A DNA stretch of 64,000 bases, taken from the NCBI GenBank assembly GCA_964469215.1, contig CAYXYB010000001.1:434001-498000 (forward strand), in the 5' to 3' direction. Below are positions 8,880-16,992 of this stretch, in pieces. The stretch's first letter is position 1; every line of letters starts with the position of its first letter. This DNA comes from SKPS01 sp964469215. GTDB taxonomy: Bacteria; Bacteroidota; Bacteroidia; Bacteroidales; SKPS01. The notes under the pieces were generated by a model. That model searched no databases, had not been told where the DNA came from, and worked only from the letters and a program-made list of their open reading frames with translations. Made by a program: the position numbers and the translations under genes.

Positions 8880-9761
8880 CTAAAATATTGCTTCACCGGG
8901 CATGCCCGCCTTCATGGCTCCATCGTTGGGCACCTCAATGGTAACTGCATACACCAGGGTTATCCGCTCCTCCCTGGTCTGAATTATCTTTGGTGTAAAT
9001 TCGGCCTTTTCGGCCACCCTGCTGATTTTACCTTTGAAGGTGCGGTAGCCTTTGACTCCGTCATCGATCCGCACTGTGCATTCACAGCCGGTTTTCAATT
9101 TTCCCAGTTGCCCGCCACTCACATACACCTTCAGCTTCATCAGGGAAAGGTCAGCCAACTTTGCCAGAGGCTTCCCGGGTGCGGTGATTTCACCCGTTTC
9201 AGCATATTTCTCAATGATAACCCCGTTGAGCGGGCTTCGTACCCTGCTACGTTCCATTTGCTCCCGGAGGAGGTTCTTCTTAGCCTGCATTACACCAAGC
9301 TCTGAATTAACCGAATTGTTTTGCGTGAGATTTGCTGCTATCTGCTTCTCCAGCACCGCCACCTGCCCGGTGAGATCGTCGTACTGCTTCCGGGTAGCAG
9401 CATCCTCTTTCAGCATTCGTTCAACCCTGGTAATGTTCACCTTCAGGTTCACTATCTGCTCCTTCAGGATATCATTCTGTGCTCCTATTGTGGCCATCTT
9501 CGATCTCACTCCCGTCATCCCCGCCTCAATTTCAGCAAGTTGAAGGGTGTATAAGGCAGTGTCGACCCAGGCAATTACAGCTCCCTTTTCAACTGCCTGG
9601 CCCTCCCGTATGTCAAACTGCAGTATCGGACCCCCGGTCTGGGCTGAGAGGGTGACCTCCTGTGCTTCAAATGTGCCAAAAGCATCCGCCTGATCTTTAT
9701 TGCTGTGGCATCCGGCTGCTACCAGCAGGGCAATTGTAATCAATAGTTTATTGTTCATCAT
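8880..9761 (-). CDS. HlyD/YbhG-type membrane fusion lipoprotein
   Basis: A 293-residue periplasmic adaptor linking the inner-membrane ABC transporter to the TolC channel. A signal peptide with lipobox LVAAGC predicts lipidation at Cys18. A biotinyl-lipoyl-like half (GGPILQFDIREGQAVEKG) precedes a long alpha-helical hairpin (about residues 70-170, rich in Leu/Lys/Glu/Gln), and the second lipoyl half begins at SPLNGVI. A beta-barrel domain closes the protein. It follows tolC after a 33-base gap and is followed by the ATPase gene after 4 bases. Confidence 0.92.
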   Translation of the reverse strand: MMNNKLLITIALLVAAGCHSNKDQADAFGTFEAQEVTLSAQTGGPILQFDIREGQAVEKGAVIAWVDTALYTLQLAEIEAGMTGVRSKMATIGAQNDILKEQIVNLKVNITRVERMLKEDAATRKQYDDLTGQVAVLEKQIAANLTQNNSVNSELGVMQAKKNLLREQMERSRVRSPLNGVIIEKYAETGEITAPGKPLAKLADLSLMKLKVYVSGGQLGKLKTGCECTVRIDDGVKGYRTFKGKISRVAEKAEFTPKIIQTREERITLVYAVTIEVPNDGAMKAGMPGEAIF

Positions 9762-9794
9762 AATGTTTTTTCAGATTTCATTATCATATGAAAA

Positions 9795-11117
9795 TTACTT
9801 ATTTTCTTGTGGAACAGGGTGCCGGTAATTGTATCCTGCAATATTCAGGTACTCGGATTTGGCACGTGCAAGGCCAATTCTGTGGATTTCATTGCTGATC
9901 CATGCCTCCCTTTCTGCTGTAAGCTCTTTCAGGTATTCGGAAACAGTGAGGATTCCATTATCATATTGTGATGTAGCAGCGGCAACAATGCGGGATCTTA
10001 GCAGGATCAGTTCATCATCGGTCTTCAGCAGAGCCTCAAATTTTTCAATCTCAGCATGTTTGGCTTCAAGTTGTCGCAGAAGGGTTCCGGCGAGGTCATT
10101 CTTGCGCCCCTCCAGGATCTCTTTTTGCAGCAGGATGCCCCGCTTTTCATGTTCAGCTTTTTTCCAGTCGAAAACATTCCATTTTATTCCGGCTCCTGCA
10201 ACACCATAAGGAGCGAATTCGTCGCGGAAGAAATCACTTCCCGGCGGATTACCCATTCCCGCTGTGGCGAAGAGATAGGCCTTTGGCATCCTTTTACTCC
10301 GGATCATATCCAGTGATGCATTCAGCTGTTGTTGTTTCAGGTCGAAAAGCTCCAGCTCCGGCCTTGTCAATTCCCGGTTCCCGGCAATCGAAAATTCCGG
10401 AAAGGACACAACAGTGGATGTGTCTACAGGTATGCCGGTGATGTCTGAAAGCATTCTCAGGGTTGCAGCACGGTCAATTTTGCATTCCTGAATCTGCTGC
10501 TGCAGCTTAACCTGCTCGCATCTCAGGATATTCATATCAGTCTCCATTACCATCCCTTCCTTCATGCCCAAAGCTGCCGACTGAATTCTCCGGTTGATGA
10601 GGTTGAGGTGTATTTTGAGCAATTCCTCCTGCCGCTGGAGAAGCAACAGGGTGAAGTAGTACTGGCTGATCTGGGTGCGTAACCTGTACAACTCCACATC
10701 CAACTGCTTCCCGCTTACCTGCAGGTCGGCCCGTTCCAGTGCCCGTGCACTCTTTACTGCACCTCCGTCAAGAATCATCTGGCTTACATCCAGAGTGACC
10801 TTATACTGTTCATGTGGCAGGGGATCAAGCCTGTCGGCGATCCCCGGAACAGGCAACGCATCCAGGGTGGAAGAGAGATCTACAACAGAAGTGTTGTAAA
10901 CAAAACTGCCGCCTGCATCAATGTTTGGGTACCAGCCGGCAGTAAGGTTTCTGTCCTTAATATACCAGATTTCAGTCAAAGCCTGCTGTTCCGCCGAAAG
11001 AGGGGTATGTGCAATGGCCTTTTCATAGCACTCCTGTAAAGTTAATACCACCTGTGCTTTAACACTGAATGCCCCGGCCATAAGGGCTGCTACGATTAGA
11101 ACGAAAGGCTTTTTCAT
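9795..11117 (-). CDS. TolC-family outer membrane efflux protein
   Basis: A 440-residue outer-membrane channel protein with a cleavable signal peptide (…FSVKAQ). The order is typical of TolC: LTLQECYEKAI near the start, two long helical repeats with NLTAGWYPNIDAGGSF and MPKAYLFATAGM in their strand regions, and coiled-coil segments between them. Trimers form the exit duct for the ABC-HlyD complex encoded downstream. Its start overlaps the tetR stop as ATGA (11114-11117), so regulator and channel are translationally coupled. Confidence 0.92.
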   Translation of the reverse strand: MKKPFVLIVAALMAGAFSVKAQVVLTLQECYEKAIAHTPLSAEQQALTEIWYIKDRNLTAGWYPNIDAGGSFVYNTSVVDLSSTLDALPVPGIADRLDPLPHEQYKVTLDVSQMILDGGAVKSARALERADLQVSGKQLDVELYRLRTQISQYYFTLLLLQRQEELLKIHLNLINRRIQSAALGMKEGMVMETDMNILRCEQVKLQQQIQECKIDRAATLRMLSDITGIPVDTSTVVSFPEFSIAGNRELTRPELELFDLKQQQLNASLDMIRSKRMPKAYLFATAGMGNPPGSDFFRDEFAPYGVAGAGIKWNVFDWKKAEHEKRGILLQKEILEGRKNDLAGTLLRQLEAKHAEIEKFEALLKTDDELILLRSRIVAAATSQYDNGILTVSEYLKELTAEREAWISNEIHRIGLARAKSEYLNIAGYNYRHPVPQENK

Positions 11118-11746
11118 GACGTTTGGCTGTCCTTTAGGTTTTTTAATGCAGCAATTATAAAATCAGCAGCAAAGGTTTTTCTTTCTTCAATGTAAAGGTC
11201 GAAATCATACCCTGCCTTCTCCATTATGCTCCCGATTATCCCCCTGGCAGCAAACGGAAAAACACTCATCGAGGCTATGGTGGTCATCAGCTGAGGTATC
11301 TGATTACGGTTGATACCCAGCGTTTGCAGCTCTTCAGGATGCTGCTTCTCCAATATCATCCATAGTTTCTGAACATTGAAGTGATCAAGAATTCGTTTCA
11401 GCCTTGCAGGATTCCGGTTTAGTTCATTCATGATGAATAAGGGGAGGCGTGGGTTTTTTTGTAAAAAAGTGATATGCTCCCGTAAGAAAAACCTGATCTT
11501 GTCCTCCAGAGAAAGATTCCCGTCGAAAACCGGGGCAAACTTTTTAAACATCATCCCCGCAATCTTCTCAAATACCGCGTCAAACAGCCGGTCTTTTGTC
11601 CGGTAATAGTAATGCAGCAAAGCTTTGTTGATACCGGCATGGTTGGCAATGTCCTGCATTCTCGCTCCGTCCATCCCTTTGTCTAAAAATACATCTGTGG
11701 CCGATTCAAATATCTTATCCTCGGTAAGCTTGTCTCTCTCTGTCAT
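11114..11746 (-). CDS. TetR/AcrR-family regulator of the efflux operon
   Basis: A 210-residue TetR-family repressor. The N-terminal helix-turn-helix (about residues 10-55) includes MQDIANHAGINKALLHYYYRT, ending in the usual HYYYxxKxxL element; the rest is a ligand-binding helical domain with a PRLPLFIMNELNRNP stretch seen in related regulators. It is the first gene of the efflux operon, so it probably represses its own transcription and that of the pump until an exported compound binds it. The arrangement resembles cecR next to ybhGFSR in E. coli, but the ligand is unknown. A candidate operator lies just upstream. Confidence 0.92.
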   Translation of the reverse strand: MTERDKLTEDKIFESATDVFLDKGMDGARMQDIANHAGINKALLHYYYRTKDRLFDAVFEKIAGMMFKKFAPVFDGNLSLEDKIRFFLREHITFLQKNPRLPLFIMNELNRNPARLKRILDHFNVQKLWMILEKQHPEELQTLGINRNQIPQLMTTIASMSVFPFAARGIIGSIMEKAGYDFDLYIEERKTFAADFIIAALKNLKDSQTS

Positions 11747-11777
11747 GTTATTTAAATAATCGGATTAACGTTTCAGA

Positions 11778-11793
11778 TAAACCATATAGTTTA
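11778..11793 (-). promoter_or_regulatory. Candidate TetR operator of the efflux operon
   Basis: A 16-base near-palindrome (TAAAC at 11778-11782, GTTTA at 11789-11793, 14 of 16 positions symmetric) lies between the predicted transcription start and the tetR ATG. A repressor bound here would block early elongation. Confidence 0.45.
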
Positions 11794-11803
11794 ACCATGT
11801 GGA

Positions 11804-11831
11804 CAAAAATACATCCTTTTTAAACAAACAA
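11804..11831 (-). promoter_or_regulatory. Promoter of the efflux operon
   Basis: TATTTTTG (11811-11804, minus strand) is a full TAnnTTTG match, with TTG 17 bases upstream (11831-11829). It predicts transcription from about 11797. Confidence 0.5.
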
Positions 11832-12218
11832 GGATTTTTTTTGATTTTTTTTCATTCTTCGATTGCATCCTGAATAATTTTCAAATCTGTAACTAAGATA
11901 GTGACGTTAGTCTGTTAAGGTGTTTAGTGGATAATGATTATTTTTCCTGATAGGAATTGACGCGTGGGAATGGACTCTGACATCATTGATTGTTCTCCTG
12001 TCATAAGATGAGATGAAGTATCTCTGGATTTTTAAACCATATAAGAACATATAAGAAGCACTAAGTTAGAAATATCTGAGTGATTCTCAGTGTTCTCAGC
12101 GTCTCAGAGGTAAATCAAACATTTTAATTGCGGTATCGCGGTGTTGAAAAAGGATATATAAACAAAAGTTTTGTATCTAAATCACATTAAATAAGTTAAC
12201 CAACCAAAAGAATAAAAG
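11832..12218. other. Intergenic stretch with a short repeat
   Basis: No gene is seen here. At about 12062-12115 there is a repeat-like segment built on CTCAGTGTTCTCAGCGTCTCAGAGG, related in style to the elements at 13328-13465 and possibly 14894-14922. The part just before 12219 is the A+T-rich leader of the broken gene that follows. Confidence 0.5.
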
Positions 12219-13171
12219 ATGAATAACTCCTTACTTTTTATTATCTGCCTGATGGTTTTCAGCGATGCGGGTTTTGGATAGGTCTGGGTTGATAAGGGAG
12301 CTGTCTGGCATCTGGACTGGTGGGTTCCGCAGGATTAGGTTTCTATAGAATAGAATAGGAAAAAGACACCCTGATTCAGTTTCGGGAGTACCAGAAGATC
12401 ATAACGAACAAATACGCCTTCGGGTCACACAACGGACAGGTCTTTTTACTGGGCAAGTGGAAACTGCCGGATCAGTTCACTTATGTTTCGGGAGATACTG
12501 TATTTTACTGGCACAACAACCACTTTTACGTGTTATATAATTTCGGTGCTGCTGTTGGAGACAGCTGGGTAGTTACCGTGGAAGATCCCACAGTCGTATC
12601 CCCGTGTGATGACACTTCCCGTGTCATTGTAACCGATACCGGACGGGTAACCATCAACAGTACGAGTTACAGATATATCACCATAGATCCTTTTTCCAAC
12701 GCAACTGTGGGGATGAAGGGAACCTATGTGAAACGGTTCGGAAGTATCGATACGGACTAAAATAATTTTCAAACCCTTTTTCCATATCCTTTTGCACGCG
12801 ATTCACTTGGTTTAATCGTTGAGTGGTATTTTTTCAGATTCAAATGTTTTCAGGACACTTCTTTAGGGCTGTACAATCCTTCCGGAGGAGTCTGCGATTC
12901 GCTGCTCCAAATTATAGGCATACAAGAGCCTCAGGTTGATCAGATATCTCTTTACCCGAACCCTTCATCAGGACTTGTTTACATCGATGATCCCATGAAA
13001 ACGGGAAAAATTGCTGTGTTATATAATTACCAGGGTGCAATGATCAGGAGGTTTCAACTGAATGCAGACAAAAACCATTTTGACATCAATGATCTCCCTG
13101 GCGGAGTGTACATGGTTGTGATCCGGAACCCAAATGGCCAGGGCAGGTCATACAAAATCATCAGAGAGTAG
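12219..13171 (+). pseudogene. Decayed T9SS-sorted secreted protein gene
   Basis: A once-continuous gene is visible in pieces. It opens with an ATG and a signal-peptide-like MNNSLLFIICLMVFSDAGFG, then meets a TAG at 12279-12281 where CAG would restore the usual Gln after the cleavage site. Frameshifts and further stops follow. Recognisable text resumes at 12363-12760 (in part in the 12530-12760 frame) and, after a TAA at 12758-12760, in other frames up to the end. The last part, ending at the TAG at 13169-13171, is a type A T9SS C-terminal sorting domain (ISLYPNPSSGLVYI … INDLPGGVYMVVI). Several independent lesions indicate real decay. The passenger domain has no recognised function. Confidence 0.8.
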
Positions 13172-13327
13172 TATAGCGAAAAAACGCCCCCAATCCCTGC
13201 TTCGTAATGTGGGTGGCCAATACGGAGCTTATGCTCCGGGAATAGCAGGTCAGGTCATTGGGCGACGACAGTTATTCCCTGGATATTCTGCGCATTTGTT
13301 ATTGATGAGCCCACCCCTGTATTTCTT

Positions 13328-13465
13328 TTAACCGCAGAGAGTGCGCAGAGGTTACGCTGAGTGCGCAAAGAAAGCTCTTTCATAATTTTGACCCAAAATG
13401 GATCAGGCTTCAAAATGAGCTCTATGCAGCCTCTGCGAACATCTCAGCGTTCTCTGCGGTTTAGC
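13328..13465. repeat. Inverted intergenic repeat (AACCGCAGAGA arms)
   Basis: The left part near 13329-13370 reads AACCGCAGAGAGTGCGCAGA and continues with similar units. The right part near 13429-13463 is its inverse, ending TTCTCTGCGGTTT. The arms share the AACCGCAGAGA core in opposite orientation about 110 bases apart. The stretch from 13172 to 13591 holds no gene besides this element and the downstream promoter. Confidence 0.6.
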
Positions 13466-13560
13466 TTTCTATCAACAAAACAGGAAAGGTTTAATATTAG
13501 TTACTTTTCGGAGTAAACTCATTGTTTAACATTGATGCAAAACATTTTCAGGTTATTCTT

Positions 13561-13568
13561 TATCTTTG
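13561..13568 (+). promoter_or_regulatory. -7 box of the alkD-like gene
   Basis: TATCTTTG, a full TAnnTTTG match 24 bases before the ATG at 13592. A -33 element at proper spacing is not evident. Confidence 0.45.
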
Positions 13569-13591
13569 AGGTCATTTGAAGAACACAGATT

Positions 13592-14332
13592 ATGACCACA
13601 GAATATCAGACAGTCAATCCGGATGAGATCATAGTGTTAATCCGGGCCGAACTTGTAAAGAATGCTGATGAGAAGACCAGGGCGACAGGGCAGAATTTTT
13701 TCAAAGAGGAGATTGCCAGCTATGGAATTAAAATTCCGGTGATTCACCAGATCAGCAAGGCATGGTTCAGGGAGATAAAGACTGCATCAAAACAGGATAT
13801 TTTCTCATTATGCGGGACCCTCTGGAAGTCGGGTAAGTTTGAGGAATGTATCATCGCATGTAACTGGTCGCATGGGTTACACAAGCAGTATAAGCCTGAC
13901 GACTTTCAGCTCTTCGAACGCTGGATTGAGCAGTATGTCACCAACTGGGCTACATGCGACACATTCTGCAACCATACGATGGGAACATTCATAGAGATGT
14001 ACCCCGGTTTCCTGAAAGAGCTGAAGAGGTTTGCAGGCTCCGGCAACAGGTGGATGCGTCGGGCAGCAGCGGTTTCACTTATAGTACCGGCCAGGAAAGG
14101 GATGTTTCTGGAGGACATTTTTGAGATTGCAGGCCTTCTGCTCACAGACAAGGACGATCTGGTGCGGAAGGGTTACGGCTGGATGCTGAAGGTGGCCGCG
14201 GATGCCCATCGCCGGGAAGTTTTTGATTATGTGATGAACCAAAAACATATAATGCCAAGGGTGGCTCTGCGCTATGCCATCGAGAAGATGCCGCCGGAGA
14301 TGAAGGCTGAAGCGTTGAAGCGCTGTAAGTGA
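13592..14332 (+). CDS. DNA alkylation repair protein (AlkD-like DNA glycosylase)
   Basis: A 246-residue all-helical protein of the AlkD/AlkC HEAT-repeat superfamily, which removes bulky or cationic alkyl-purines without flipping the base. The active-site pattern W-x-x-x-D is present as W119-A-T-C-D123, matching Trp109 and Asp113 of AlkD in spacing, and an Arg-rich RWMRRAA at about 153-159 matches the Arg148 region. HEAT-like helices cover the whole length. It is a single gene followed by tspO after 37 bases. Confidence 0.85.
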   Translation: MTTEYQTVNPDEIIVLIRAELVKNADEKTRATGQNFFKEEIASYGIKIPVIHQISKAWFREIKTASKQDIFSLCGTLWKSGKFEECIIACNWSHGLHKQYKPDDFQLFERWIEQYVTNWATCDTFCNHTMGTFIEMYPGFLKELKRFAGSGNRWMRRAAAVSLIVPARKGMFLEDIFEIAGLLLTDKDDLVRKGYGWMLKVAADAHRREVFDYVMNQKHIMPRVALRYAIEKMPPEMKAEALKRCK

Positions 14333-14369
14333 ATAGTTATCAGTAAGCAGATATCGAAAATTAAAGATT

Positions 14370-14849
14370 ATGAAAACACTTCAGGTTATCAAACTTGTAA
14401 TCTCCATCGGACTGCCGCTGGCTGCAGGAGCCATAGCAGGGATGTACACCTCTTCTGCGATGACTGAATGGTATGCCAGCCTGAACAGGCCGGTTTTCAA
14501 CCCGCCGGGATGGGTCTTCGGTCCGGTATGGACTCTCCTTTACATCCTTATGGGCATCTCCCTGTTTCTGGTCTGGAAGTCGGAGTCGGGACAGGTGCGC
14601 AACATTGCCGTGGGCGTATTCTTTGTCCAACTGGCACTGAACTTCGCCTGGAGCTTTATCTTTTTCTATTCGAAGATGATCGGCCCGGCGCTGATTGAGA
14701 TCATCGTACTGTGGATCACCATCCTGATCATGATGGCGTTGTTCCATAAAGTCCGCCCCCTGGCAGCATATATCAACATACCCTATCTGCTGTGGGTCTC
14801 CTTCGCCACGGTGCTCAATGCCTCATACTATGTGTTGAACAGGGGGTGA
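14370..14849 (+). CDS. tspO: TspO/MBR-family membrane protein
   Basis: A 159-residue, five-helix TspO (translocator protein/benzodiazepine receptor) family member. Hallmarks are W-Y-x-x-L-N-R-P-x-F-N-P-P at about 34-47, the following WVFGPVWTLLYILMGIS, and LNFAWSFIFF in helix 3. Family members bind tetrapyrroles and affect porphyrin handling or stress responses; the bacterial role is often unclear. The opening hydrophobic segment is the first membrane helix. No tetrapyrrole genes are nearby, so the context does not narrow the role. Confidence 0.93.
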   Translation: MKTLQVIKLVISIGLPLAAGAIAGMYTSSAMTEWYASLNRPVFNPPGWVFGPVWTLLYILMGISLFLVWKSESGQVRNIAVGVFFVQLALNFAWSFIFFYSKMIGPALIEIIVLWITILIMMALFHKVRPLAAYINIPYLLWVSFATVLNASYYVLNRG

Positions 14850-14893
14850 GAAGAGGTAAAACATGCTGTTCATCAGTACACAAGATTTTTTCA

Positions 14894-14922
14894 CCACAGA
14901 TTACACAGATTCATACAGATTT
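14894..14922. repeat. Short tandem-like intergenic repeat
   Basis: Three copies of ACAGATT at about 10-base spacing (CACAGATTACACAGATT plus a degenerate third copy). The surrounding 14850-15104 contains no gene. It lies at the edge of the defence island. Confidence 0.5.
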
Positions 14923-15104
14923 CCTGGTTATTGTTCAGGTTGTTTTGGCTCAAACGCATGGCACTTATACTCACCACTGTCGTGCTGATCTAACCTGATA
15001 AGTGTTTCGGATTTGTCCACGCAGGAAATCCATGACAGTGCTTCGGAAATTAATACAGCAGATGGTGGCTTTGGCTGTTTGAATGACATATTACAGGTAA
15101 GGTT

Positions 15105-16001
15105 TCAGGAGAATTTCCCTTGCGCAAACTGTTGCTGATGTATCTGCATAAAGGTTTTGTTGCCGTGGGTGAGGTCTTTTTGGATGCGCTCTTTTCCAGA
15201 CACGCCAATCCGGGCATAGGCGGCATGTTCGATCTGATCGGAGAGGATGATTTTGCCGGTGTTTTCGAAAGTGATCAGGTGCCGGTCGAAGAGGGCATCG
15301 TATGTGGGGGAGAGGATAATGCCGTTGTCCACATCAAGGCGTTGGGCATCAGAGGCCTCTTTCCAAGGGACAATGTGGGAGGCGATAAGTATGCGGGTAT
15401 CGTTGAACTGAGTAACTGCACATTGATATTCCCAGCGATGTAGCAGACTTTTTCGATAAGCACTCTGCCCTACACGGGTAGTCACCAGTCCGGAACGTTC
15501 GGTCTCATTGGGTTGAAGTGCTTCGATCATTGGCACAGAATCGGAAACCAATACTGAATCCATCATCTCACGACTGATCGGCAATTCCACTCCGGCCCGC
15601 TTGAAGAAAAACTTGATCCCAATTCGAAGATCCCCTTCCCGGTCTTGCGTTTCAAAGAACCCAAAGTCAAAAAACTCCATCTCACTCACAAAGCGAACAT
15701 AACCACGGTTCACATACTCAAACAGAAATACTCGTTTGCCCTCTCTCAAATGATCTCTCAAAGCGAGGTTTCCCCGTGAAAACTGCATGTCGCCCACTTG
15801 CCCTTCACCAGTGTACGAGAAGATGTACTTGTTGTCCCACTGGTCTTTGTAACCATGCTGCAGCCCTTGTGATCCACTGAAGATGAAGATGTACGGCACC
15901 TTCGAACTCGGGCAAATCCCACTCTGCCTGCTCCCTCCATACTGATCATGGATGGCAGCCCGCTGATAGATCTGGCCTAGTATGAAGGGGAGTGGGGGCA
16001 T
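15105..16001 (-). CDS. SRA-like + HNH endonuclease, probable type IV (modified-DNA) restriction enzyme
   Basis: A 298-residue two-domain protein. Residues about 8-115 resemble the SRA-like domain of ScoMcrA-type enzymes (ILGQIYQR, YGGSRQSGI, IFSGSQGLQHGYKDQW, YTGEGQVGDMQF). That domain reads modified bases in DNA. Residues about 175-265 form an HNH nuclease with ASHIVPW (His209), DVDNGIILSP (Asn226) and LFDRHLITF (His241). Together they suggest cleavage of DNA carrying foreign modifications. The start at 16001 lies in a G-rich stretch. It is co-directional with the TdeIII-like system upstream but visibly richer in G+C, which hints at a different origin. Confidence 0.8.
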   Translation of the reverse strand: MPPLPFILGQIYQRAAIHDQYGGSRQSGICPSSKVPYIFIFSGSQGLQHGYKDQWDNKYIFSYTGEGQVGDMQFSRGNLALRDHLREGKRVFLFEYVNRGYVRFVSEMEFFDFGFFETQDREGDLRIGIKFFFKRAGVELPISREMMDSVLVSDSVPMIEALQPNETERSGLVTTRVGQSAYRKSLLHRWEYQCAVTQFNDTRILIASHIVPWKEASDAQRLDVDNGIILSPTYDALFDRHLITFENTGKIILSDQIEHAAYARIGVSGKERIQKDLTHGNKTFMQIHQQQFAQGKFS

Positions 16002-16093
16002 GGGGGGTGCTGAATAATGAAATGATGTATGATTTCTCCTTATGTTTATCCTTTGTTCTTAGAATAGCCTGTTTAAAGATTAGATGTACAGCA

Positions 16094-16888
16094 TTAAATT
16101 TTTGTGTTAAACCTATTATATCTTGCAAAATAATCATCTATCTCTGGCCTCAATTCTAAACCAATTCTTTCAAATATATTAAGCAGATCGTTATATGCTC
16201 CAGTACCACCAAGAAAATCCCAAAATTCCTCAGCAACTTTAAGCTCCATATCCAAATCCAGCATACCTCGCATTGTCCAGCGGTTATATGGTTGTGGTTC
16301 ATAAGGATTGTAAGGAATGGCAATAATAGTTTGAATATCTGCTTCAGGATCTTCGGCCAGGGTTGCCGCAACCCATTCTAATAATGTTCTTTTAAACTCT
16401 TTAAACCCACCGGCATTAGGCTTGGCAGTCTTTAGGTCTAATAAGTAGATTGTTCCTTCACCGTTTATTAGTTTAATATCAACTTTGGTAGGTTTTACTT
16501 CATGCATTTCGCCGGTTTGACAAACCTTTCTTATTTCGTTTACTTCTTCAACTTTATTCGGTGAAGATCTTGCAGTAGTTAAACTATCAATAATGTCTTG
16601 AATAACTCTGTGTGATCCAGACGAAATACTATAACCTGCAACTTGTTGTGATTCGGCATATGGAAACTTAGGGCGAGCCAATGCACGTGCAACTGGTTCA
16701 AAAATGCTTGTGCCAAAATTTGTGTTTAAGGAATGAATAAATGAAAATAAAGCCATTCTATCTTTACCCAATAGCCGGGTATGAAAAGGCATTACGGCTG
16801 GTTCTGGATTGTATCTCTCAAATTTTTGCCTTAAACCAGTGCGTAATACAGCTTCGACTTGACCTGTTTGTTCTGGTGTTAGAGCCAT
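16094..16888 (-). CDS. TdeIII-like type II restriction endonuclease
   Basis: A 264-residue protein resembling the TdeIII family of type II restriction enzymes. A PD-(D/E)xK-like core is visible: K-V-D137 on one strand, then YLLD151-L-K153 on the next. The conserved surroundings (FGTSIFEPVA near the start, TIIAIPYNPYEPQPYNRWT in the second half) fit that family. It would cut unmodified DNA at the site protected by the methyltransferase at 16993-18597, whose stop is 104 bases upstream. Coding DNA here is A+T-rich relative to the flanks. The recognition sequence is not deducible from the text. Confidence 0.75.
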   Translation of the reverse strand: MALTPEQTGQVEAVLRTGLRQKFERYNPEPAVMPFHTRLLGKDRMALFSFIHSLNTNFGTSIFEPVARALARPKFPYAESQQVAGYSISSGSHRVIQDIIDSLTTARSSPNKVEEVNEIRKVCQTGEMHEVKPTKVDIKLINGEGTIYLLDLKTAKPNAGGFKEFKRTLLEWVAATLAEDPEADIQTIIAIPYNPYEPQPYNRWTMRGMLDLDMELKVAEEFWDFLGGTGAYNDLLNIFERIGLELRPEIDDYFARYNRFNTKI

Positions 16889-16992
16889 GTTATAAATCTA
16901 TAGATTATGATAATATTGCAAATATAAAACAATATTGCACAAACATAAAAACCTTACATGGATAACAAAAGCCGAATGTGATTTTAGGGACG

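Noticed and set aside
12530..12760. A 76-codon open frame that could be called as a small gene
   Set aside because: It is one surviving piece of the broken T9SS cargo gene; its neighbours in other frames belong to the same former protein.
14894..14922. Possible CRISPR repeat
   Set aside because: The ACAGATT units are only about 10 bases apart and there are no spacers.
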